DNA from: Fibrobacteres bacterium CG2_30_45_31
Lineage (GTDB): Bacteria; Fibrobacterota; Fibrobacteria; Fibrobacterales; Fibrobacteraceae
Direction of reading: 5' to 3'
Length of the DNA: 12,140 bases
NCBI GenBank assembly: GCA_001873075.1
Contig: MNYL01000049.1
Coordinates: forward strand, 1 to 12,140
The position numbers and the translations under genes were made by a program. The notes under the pieces are model-generated. The model ran no database searches and was not told the DNA's origin. It was given only the letters and a program-made list of their open reading frames with translations. Shown in pieces: positions 7,133 to 12,140 of this stretch; within the stretch, counting starts at the first letter, position 1; each line of letters opens with the position of its first letter.

Positions 7133-7944
7133 TTGGCTTCCCCCCATACCTTCCACGGCGCCTGTCCTTCTTTCCACATGGCATTGAGAGTGCTATAATC
7201 TTTGTAGTGGTCCATACAATGCCAGAAACCGTCATAGGAAAACATGCGCAACTGATCTTTATCCACAAGCTCCTGGAATGGTTTATCTTCAAGCACACAG
7301 GAATCTCCATCCAGTGAGTCCAGCAATTCGCGCTGGAAAACAAAAAAGCCTCCGTTGATATATCCCTTCATGGTGGGCTTTTCACGGAACGAATGAATGG
7401 AGCCATCGGGTTCTGCTTCGACGATCCCAAAAGTAGTGGGCAAATGGACCCCGGTCATGGTTGCCAGGCGCTGGTGACCCCGGTGAAATTCCAGCAAGGT
7501 TTTTAAGTTCACATCCGAAAGCCCATCACCATAAGTGGCAAAAAAAGCATCCCCGTGCAAATAGGGTGCGAGCCTTTTGATGCGGCCCCCCGTCATCGTT
7601 TCTTCCCCCGTATGCACAAGCGTTATTTCCCAGTCCTCAATTTCGGCACCTACCCCATCCGAATGAAACAGGCGAGCGGAACTGTCCCGAAGATTAATCG
7701 TTACATTGCGCTGACGCAACTGATAATCGGCAAAGAAATCCACAATGGTATGTCCCTGATGCCCAAGAGCGAGCACAAATTTGCGGACACCGAAATGAGC
7801 ATAAATTTTCATGATATGCCAGAGAATCGGTTTCCCTCCGATTTCCACCATGGGTTTCGGCCTGTCTTCGGCCACCGCGCGAATGCGGGTTCCCTGTCCG
7901 CCACAAAGAATAATTGCCTGCATGTCTTCCATATTTGTCTGCAT
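7129..7944 (-). CDS. rfbF: Glucose-1-phosphate cytidylyltransferase
   Basis: Makes CDP-glucose and pyrophosphate from CTP and alpha-D-glucose 1-phosphate (EC 2.7.7.33), the entry step to CDP-linked deoxysugars. The 271-residue product shows the nucleotidyltransferase loop G-G-Q-G-T-R (15-20), 'K-P-M-V-E-I-G-G-K-P-I-L-W-H-I-M-K-I-Y' which is characteristic of RfbF, 'T-G-G-R-I-K-R', and 'T-Y-G-D-G-L-S-D-V-N' with the metal-binding Asp. AGGAGG sits 6 nt before the ATG at 7944. This puts a short M-Q-T-N-M-E-D extension ahead of the usual 'M-Q-A-I-I-L' start (internal ATG at 7923). It follows the barrel gene by 10 bp and overlaps rfbG by 4 bp, so the CDP-sugar genes are embedded in the secretion cluster. 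Confidence 0.93.
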   Translation of the reverse strand: MQTNMEDMQAIILCGGQGTRIRAVAEDRPKPMVEIGGKPILWHIMKIYAHFGVRKFVLALGHQGHTIVDFFADYQLRQRNVTINLRDSSARLFHSDGVGAEIEDWEITLVHTGEETMTGGRIKRLAPYLHGDAFFATYGDGLSDVNLKTLLEFHRGHQRLATMTGVHLPTTFGIVEAEPDGSIHSFREKPTMKGYINGGFFVFQRELLDSLDGDSCVLEDKPFQELVDKDQLRMFSYDGFWHCMDHYKDYSTLNAMWKEGQAPWKVWGEAK

Positions 7945-7954
7945 AAAAAGCCTC

Positions 7955-9013
7955 CTAAAAATTCCGTTGAATATTCACTTTTGCTTTGAACACCTTATAG
8001 GCATCCTCATTCCAGAATTGCATGTGTTTCCAAGGAGTGAGTTCCGCACTGAAATCCGTTCCCAATTGCCAATCTGCGCTATGGAAAACCCAAGACGTAG
8101 AGAACTTGAAAGGAGCCGTGCCCCAGTCCTTAATTTGTTCGTTATCCCATTCCCGAAACTCTCCCGAAAGCAAAGGCACGCTCATCATCATTGCCCATTC
8201 CGCACGGGAAGATTGCCAGAGACCTGCTTGTGCTATCAGAGAAACAGCCCCGCTCCAGATCGGAGCCGCCGCCGGATACCAGGAATATTTGTATTCCGTT
8301 TCTGTGGTTGTAGGTTCCTGAGTGGTACGATCCGCATGGGAAAAAGCGCAGGACCAGCCCCAAGCAAGGCCCGGCTTCGTTATAGGAAGCCAGTAGGCAA
8401 TCGCCTGTAGAATCCAGGGTTCCGTGGGCTCTAAAAGGGTGTCGTTCAAAGTGCGGATTTCGGATCGGGGACTCAACCACTTCTCAACGCTGATGGAACT
8501 CGTTAAAGTGCCTTCAGTATCCTTGTATTTCAATCCGGTTTCAGCCACATTCCGCATGGTTTTGAGGGAAAGCGGCAAAGGATACTCTGAAAAGGGCTCA
8601 CGCTTCAGTAATACATAAGGTTTCCACTCAGATCCACCCGATCGCGAGAAAGACTTCGCCCAAGTCAGACTCCCGCCCAACCCCGTCACATCAGTCGTTG
8701 CGTTATCGGAAATGGAAGCCAAAAACCAATGGGTTCCCCACAAATACCACGCGCCGCCCTCAAAAAACAAAGCGTTCCCGCGAAAAGCCAAAATTCCATC
8801 AAACTCGTCCTGAAGACGATAACCGCTCCAGCGGGCGTTTAGAGACTGACCGTTTTTATCGCCATCGGTATGGTTCCACAGCACCCCATCCTGTTGCATC
8901 TGATAGCCACTGCCATCCGCAAAACCGGAACCCTCGTAACCGATATTCCACGAAGCAAAACTTGTCGAAATGGCAATAGAAATTAAGAGGAGTATGTTGA
9001 GAATATTTTTCAC
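7955..9013 (-). CDS. Putative outer-membrane beta-barrel protein
   Basis: A 352-residue protein with a Sec signal peptide (about residues 1-20, cleavage after T-S-F-A). The mature part is rich in alternating aromatic/polar strands with W and Y, for example 'A-W-Y-L-W-G-T-H-W-F-L-A' and 'S-T-S-W-V-F-H-S-A-D-W-Q-L-G', and ends in Phe (N-I-Q-R-N-F), the usual terminal residue of BAM-inserted barrels. No named family is recognised. The start codon is GTG at 9013; an overlapping ATG (9015) is in another frame and hits TGA at once. Only a weak GAGA lies upstream. It is the first gene of the cluster, 10 bp before rfbF. By position it is the best candidate for the glycan export pore (compare AlgE, or the BcsC/PgaA barrel), but it could be an unrelated surface protein. 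Confidence 0.65.
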   Translation of the reverse strand: MKNILNILLLISIAISTSFASWNIGYEGSGFADGSGYQMQQDGVLWNHTDGDKNGQSLNARWSGYRLQDEFDGILAFRGNALFFEGGAWYLWGTHWFLASISDNATTDVTGLGGSLTWAKSFSRSGGSEWKPYVLLKREPFSEYPLPLSLKTMRNVAETGLKYKDTEGTLTSSISVEKWLSPRSEIRTLNDTLLEPTEPWILQAIAYWLPITKPGLAWGWSCAFSHADRTTQEPTTTETEYKYSWYPAAAPIWSGAVSLIAQAGLWQSSRAEWAMMMSVPLLSGEFREWDNEQIKDWGTAPFKFSTSWVFHSADWQLGTDFSAELTPWKHMQFWNEDAYKVFKAKVNIQRNF

Positions 9014-9095
9014 ATTCTCAATATAGGCGCCCTATCAGGGAAGAAGCCGATTAAACGTATCGGCGGATCAAATTCCGATTAAAAAATTAATCACC
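9014..9095 (-). promoter_or_regulatory. Gap before the glycan cluster: inverted and direct repeats, possible promoter region
   Basis: This 82-bp gap separates the lipoprotein stop from the barrel start. It holds a 9-bp direct repeat CCGATTAAA (9047-9055 and 9075-9083, plus-strand reading), an AT-only inverted repeat GATTAA/TTAATC (about 9077-9092), and a CCCT-ATC-AGGG inverted repeat (9030-9040). TATATT occurs just before the start codon. I see no strong -35/-10 pair and no GC-rich terminator, so readthrough from the upstream pair cannot be excluded. Confidence 0.3.
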
Positions 9096-10163
9096 TCATT
9101 TCACATTGCAATGAGCATCAACCACAATCGGCTGCGATTGTTTTTGCAAGTTTTGAGAACCAGCGGCAGCACCCGATGCGGCACTTTGTTTTGAATTCGA
9201 ATCGGTTGTTTCAAGCGTTCCCAAAGAGGCCTCTCTGCACGCCCCCGACAATACGAGAATCCATGAATAAGTAGTGCCATCGCAATATGCGACCAATTCC
9301 CCACGACCCGCATGAACCGCATCCAACACAAAAGAACCCGTGGAATCCGCAGAAGTCGTTTCCGGGAAACCCACCATTTGCACCTCCGCATTCGCACATT
9401 CGGGAAGGGGAAGCCCTCCGGACACCTGAATGGAACGATACAAGCCAATTTTTCCGAGAGCCAGCGTATCTCCATTAAAAGACAAATTTCGCATCTGCGC
9501 ATACAAACTATCATTCCAGTTCAAGCGCAGCATATATTCTCCCGTATCCGCTGGAGACAAAGAAAAATTGCCATCAATGTCGCTATAAACCGTATCCAAC
9601 GGGGTCTCCTCATATTCCGAATCCACCCATTCCACACGGGCGAGGATAATTTCACTTGCGAAAAGCGTTACATTCGCCAAAGAATCGACCGTCACACCGT
9701 AAATAAAACTTTCCCCATCAGAACCAGTTCCTCTCTCTGCCGTAGTCACATCCGAACAGGCAAATGCAAGAGACAAAACAAAAAAGAGTAAAAAAAGCTT
9801 TGAAAATTTTCTGAAAACTTGTTGGAATACACCTCTAAAAATTTTTTCACAGTCAAAAAATTGAGCGAAGTCGCGCCAGAAACACGAACACTTGCGCTTC
9901 CAACGCTTAGTGAGAAACAGAAACACTTGTGCTTTAGCACTTAGTGACTCTGATCCTTCATAGATGAATTTGCTTGATGAATTAGGAGTAATCCCTGCGA
10001 AATGACATTGTGAAAAGAGTGGAAAAAAAGAACACTTGCGCTTTTTCGCTAGTAAGAGTGATCCCTCATTGGTGTTATTGATGCCTTCGGTAGCCGATTT
10101 TGCAGAAGATGAATTTTCAGAGTCGTTTTTAATAGCATACAAAGTATCGAAATAGTTCTTCAT
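9096..10163 (-). CDS. Putative lipoprotein with carboxypeptidase-regulatory-like domains and an unusual N-terminal extension
   Basis: A 355-residue frame that starts in an ATGA overlap (10160-10163) with the TIGR02147 gene. A signal-peptide-like stretch comes only at residues about 119-135 (basic F-R-K-F-S-K, then a hydrophobic run) and ends in L-A-F-A-C136, a weak lipobox. The mature part has two segments like prealbumin/carboxypeptidase regulatory domains ('D-I-D-G-N-F-S-L-S' and 'D-S-T-G-S-F-V-L-D'), Cys residues that could pair, and a Ser/Gln/Ala-rich tail. The first 115 residues are Lys/Cys/Ser-rich and are encoded by repeats at 9889-10069. No ATG, GTG or TTG lies in frame between the repeats and the signal segment, so a shorter conventional start is not available. 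Either the extension is translated or start use is non-standard. The partner regulator suggests controlled surface display; function unknown. Confidence 0.6.
   Translation of the reverse strand: MKNYFDTLYAIKNDSENSSSAKSATEGINNTNEGSLLLAKKRKCSFFPLFSQCHFAGITPNSSSKFIYEGSESLSAKAQVFLFLTKRWKRKCSCFWRDFAQFFDCEKIFRGVFQQVFRKFSKLFLLFFVLSLAFACSDVTTAERGTGSDGESFIYGVTVDSLANVTLFASEIILARVEWVDSEYEETPLDTVYSDIDGNFSLSPADTGEYMLRLNWNDSLYAQMRNLSFNGDTLALGKIGLYRSIQVSGGLPLPECANAEVQMVGFPETTSADSTGSFVLDAVHAGRGELVAYCDGTTYSWILVLSGACREASLGTLETTDSNSKQSAASGAAAGSQNLQKQSQPIVVDAHCNVK
9889..10069 (-). repeat. Cluster of short imperfect palindromic repeats inside the lipoprotein N-terminal region
   Basis: Three related units begin with CACTTG(C/T)GCTT on the plus strand: 9889-9912, 9924-9961 and 10033-10069. 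Each contains a near-palindrome; in the middle unit CACTTGTGCT pairs with AGCACTTAGTG. The last two units also share a GATCC(C/T)TCAT end and are about three quarters identical by eye. A fourth partial relative (TTAGGAGTAATCCCT) lies at about 9982-9996. The two long units are read in the same frame and encode similar peptides (E-G-S-L-L-L-A-K and E-G-S-E-S-L-S-A-K). This resembles REP-type or RPE-like interspersed elements that tolerate insertion in coding sequence. Confidence 0.55.
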
Positions 10164-11014
10164 GACTTTTTCCTCCGTTTCCTTTCTGTAATCGGAAACA
10201 AATTCATATTCAGAAGATACGCCCGATCCGCATTTTCTTCCTGTTCAATAATTTTCAGAATGCGTTTCCGGAAAAGTCGCGTTTCCTCCACCACTTTCTG
10301 AAAACTCTCCCGACTAATAGCCATGGAAATCCAGGAATTGTATTTTTCTCCGGCAGCCACATTCTGCGAAGCACTCCGCGCCAATTCCAGAATATTTTGT
10401 ACATATTCACGAAAATAAAAACCATTTAATTGCGGACCCGTGGTCAGAATTGAATCCACCGAACGAAAATAACCCTTTGCATCCTTGGCAATGAGCTTCA
10501 AACGTATCAGCAAATCAATTGCCTCATGAACCTCTGCCGCAGACAAAACAGGTAGCATTTTAGCACCCAACTGCTGGTATTCACTGCCACTAAAATCAAA
10601 AACCGTCAAAGCCTCCCGCACTGCGGGATAATACCAGCGGCTGTAATAAACATACTGACTTACGTCCAGTACCGTAACTGAAGAATCACGGCTTTCATTC
10701 ATCCGTGAAAACCAGTGTTTCTGCTCCTCGTGGGTCATCGCCTGATTGTAATGAACCAGATTTCGAAAATACAAACCCTCCGAAGGCGAAAGTTTTAAAA
10801 GATCCACCAACGCCTCCAGCGCCCGATCTTTCAAATCTGCCTTGCCATTTAAGATCAGAGAAATATGACCGCCGGACTTGAGGCCGATACGATCTGCAAT
10901 ATAACGATGGGACCAGCCCTTGGAATGCTCTTTTCGCTCCTCAAAAAAAGCCTTGAGAAATTCACGGAAATCTGTAAATTGAAAAACAGAACACGCCATT
11001 TTCCAAATATACAT
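10160..11014 (-). CDS. TIGR02147 family protein (HTH-like N-terminus, DUF4423-like), probable regulator
   Basis: A 284-residue cytosolic protein of a paralogous family first described in Fibrobacter succinogenes. The opening 'F-Q-F-T-D-F-R-E-F-L-K-A-F-F-E-E-R-K' is the family hallmark. Residues about 35-75 ('Y-I-A-D-R-I-G-L-K-S-G-G-H-I-S-L-I-L-N-G-K') look like an XRE-type helix-turn-helix. The rest is alpha-helical with a winged-helix-like segment near 'E-V-H-E-A-I-D-L-L-I-R-L-K-L-I' and a basic C-terminus. The family is poorly characterised; transcriptional control is inferred from the HTH. It overlaps the lipoprotein gene by 4 bp, suggesting a regulator-target pair. Two starts are possible: ATG 11014, with no visible ribosome site, or ATG 10999 (residue 6), which better matches family N-termini. 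Confidence 0.85.
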   Translation of the reverse strand: MYIWKMACSVFQFTDFREFLKAFFEERKEHSKGWSHRYIADRIGLKSGGHISLILNGKADLKDRALEALVDLLKLSPSEGLYFRNLVHYNQAMTHEEQKHWFSRMNESRDSSVTVLDVSQYVYYSRWYYPAVREALTVFDFSGSEYQQLGAKMLPVLSAAEVHEAIDLLIRLKLIAKDAKGYFRSVDSILTTGPQLNGFYFREYVQNILELARSASQNVAAGEKYNSWISMAISRESFQKVVEETRLFRKRILKIIEQEENADRAYLLNMNLFPITERKRRKKS

Positions 11015-11405
11015 GATTTATTTTCAATTGATTTTAATTAATCAGAAAAAGGCAAAACTATTGAAGTTTATCCGTAAACGCCTCTAGAATACGTAGCCAG
11101 AACAGACCCCATAGGGGCTATCTATGACGATTTCATCTTTACACTTGCTAAAAATACGGTCATCATCAAAAGCGGAGGAATGCAGGGGGGAAGGGTGGAA
11201 AACAGCTACGAAGGGCATCAAGTGAAACGAGATCGCAAGACTGACTATAATCTCGGAAGCTCCGCGCAGAGAACTCAGCGGATTCTTTTAAAATAAAGGT
11301 TCACAAAGTGCCGCTGCCCATAAGTTGCAAGATGGATTCCGCTTCAAAATGCTAGATTTGACCCAATTTTAACAGGCCATTCACGCCCTATTTGCAGGAT
11401 AGAAA
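11015..11405. other. Divergent intergenic region with hairpins, no convincing gene
   Basis: This 391-bp stretch lies between divergent genes. Near 11030-11045 it is AT-rich with a TGATT/AATCA inverted repeat that may belong to the regulator promoter. From 11094 to 11281 there are stems: TAGCC/GGCTA (11094-11098 and 11116-11120), CCCC/GGGG (11107-11110 and 11114-11117), CGAGAT/ATCTCG (11228-11233 and 11250-11255), and CCGC/GCGG (11262-11265 and 11278-11281) followed by ATTCTTTT. Frames of about 72-74 codons are open on both strands across 11076-11293 but lack good starts. A structured RNA, a dispersed element or a decayed gene are all possible; none is supported enough to call. Confidence 0.4.
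11353..11360 (+). promoter_or_regulatory. Candidate Bacteroidetes-type -7 element upstream of the GH116-like gene
   Basis: TAGATTTG matches the TAnnTTTG -7 consensus known from Bacteroidota, 45 nt before the start codon at 11406. It would give a leader of about 40 nt. No clear TTTG -33 element is seen at the right distance, and use of this promoter type in Fibrobacterota is an assumption. Confidence 0.2.
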
Positions 11406-12140
11406 ATGATATTTGACAACTATCTCCAGTCTTCGAAGATGCGCGGTTCCGTAAAGGACCTCATGACGCCCGGTCTCGCTGTGGAATTTATCCAGCCCTG
11501 GTACACACCACTTTCCACAACGCCATCTACCACAGGCATTGCCGTGGGCGGCATCGGAAGCACCTTCACGGTAACTCCCGCAGGAACCACTCCCGTGATG
11601 AATAGTGTGCCCGGCGTACAGGTTCGTGCAGAAAAGCCGGAAGATATGCGTCTGAATAATTTTTTCTTCCGCGAATCGGTTTTGGATTCTAAAAAGAAGT
11701 TGGAGATTCGCGCCTTTTCCACGTTCCAGATCGTCTGCAAAAACTTTGTGCTCCGCGATGTCCAAGGGGTCCCGCTCTTCACGGAAACCACCCAGGCTGC
11801 TGCAGAAGAAAAAATAGCCGCCGTTATTAAAGACAAAAAATTCTTCGCCACCAACAAAGAAGCCTTTGCCCGCTGGCATGTGGAATTCAGCGACCGCACC
11901 CGCGCCCTTTTGAATAACGGGGACGAATCCTCCCCGGCCTTGAATCGCGCGGTTCTCATTGATTTCTTTGACGGTCTCCTCGGCGAAGCTTCTGTACGCG
12001 AAGGGGCTTTGACTGCCGCCTGGGGCGATGAACAAACGTTTCTCGGGGAACCCGGTTATGATGCCGCAAAAATGGATTACGCCGCACTTTACCCTGTAAG
12101 CCGCACGGAATTCCAGAATCCGAAAGGTGTCAGAATTCGC
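11406..12140 (+). CDS. GH116 (GBA2 / non-lysosomal glucosylceramidase-like) glycosidase, N-terminal part
   Basis: An open frame of 245 codons runs off the right edge. It starts at ATG 11406, with AGGA about 8 nt upstream. There is no signal peptide, so a cytosolic enzyme is expected. The sequence resembles the N-terminal beta-sandwich domain of GH116: 'V-G-G-I-G-S-T' (47-53) matches the family's G-G-I-G-x-G/T turn, and 'L-Y-P-V-S-R-T-E-F' near residue 228 matches the conserved Y-P-x-x-x strand that precedes the 'S-P-x-I-P' region. The catalytic (alpha/alpha)6 barrel and both catalytic residues lie outside the window, so activity cannot be confirmed. Family members cleave beta-glucosides, and some beta-xylosides, as well as glucosylceramide. 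In a cellulolytic host a role in intracellular beta-glucoside use is plausible. It is divergent from the TIGR02147 gene. Confidence 0.6.
   Translation, partial: MIFDNYLQSSKMRGSVKDLMTPGLAVEFIQPWYTPLSTTPSTTGIAVGGIGSTFTVTPAGTTPVMNSVPGVQVRAEKPEDMRLNNFFFRESVLDSKKKLEIRAFSTFQIVCKNFVLRDVQGVPLFTETTQAAAEEKIAAVIKDKKFFATNKEAFARWHVEFSDRTRALLNNGDESSPALNRAVLIDFFDGLLGEASVREGALTAAWGDEQTFLGEPGYDAAKMDYAALYPVSRTEFQNPKGVRIR

Noticed and set aside
7133..7177. Longer rfbG start at 7177
   Set aside because: It adds 15 residues not seen in family members and sits inside rfbF. ATG 7132 has a good ribosome site and an ATGA overlap.
6236..7198. A 320-codon plus-strand frame
   Set aside because: It lies antisense to rfbG, whose motifs are unambiguous. 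Its own translation is rich in His, Arg and Thr and shows no domain; it is a shadow.
11388..12035. A 215-codon minus-strand frame
   Set aside because: It is antisense to the plus-strand GH116-like frame, which has a ribosome site, family motifs and stays open to the window edge. The minus frame has no recognisable domain.

Overview
The window looks like chromosomal DNA of a Fibrobacter-type bacterium (Fibrobacterota). The evidence is a TIGR02147-type regulator (a paralogous family first defined in Fibrobacter succinogenes), a surface lipoprotein with a long poly-serine linker of the kind common in secreted Fibrobacter proteins, moderate GC, and a GBA2/GH116-like glycosidase. This is inferred from protein features; no database search was run.

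Layout: (1) 1-206, minus strand: the N-terminal part of purN, running off the left edge, behind a short leader with tandem hairpins. (2) 425-9013, minus strand: a tightly packed eight-gene cluster. In transcription order it encodes an outer-membrane beta-barrel candidate, glucose-1-phosphate cytidylyltransferase (rfbF), CDP-glucose 4,6-dehydratase (rfbG), an NAD(P)-dependent sugar reductase/epimerase, a periplasmic TPR protein, a processive family-2 glycosyltransferase of the cellulose-synthase type, a membrane-anchored GH26-like glycoside hydrolase, and a Ser-rich lipoprotein with TolB-like propeller repeats. Several junctions are 4-bp ATGA overlaps. (3) 9096-11014, minus strand: the TIGR02147 protein followed by an ATGA-coupled lipoprotein, whose long N-terminal extension is built from short palindromic DNA repeats. 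(4) 11015-11405: a 391-bp divergent intergenic region with hairpins and no convincing gene. (5) 11406-12140, plus strand: the N-terminal part of a GH116 (GBA2)-like glycosidase, running off the right edge.

How the genes fit together: the cluster has the parts list of a synthase-dependent exopolysaccharide system (compare bcs, alg, pga): inner-membrane GT2 synthase, periplasmic TPR scaffold, periplasm-facing glycoside hydrolase, and outer-membrane barrel. In the same unit are three enzymes predicted to convert glucose 1-phosphate to a CDP-6-deoxyhexose. No PilZ domain, BcsB-like co-polymerase or rfbH (3-deoxygenation) is visible. The combination suggests an undescribed polymer, possibly carrying a 6-deoxyhexose, and is the main discovery candidate here. 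The sugar enzymes could instead serve LPS or another glycan.
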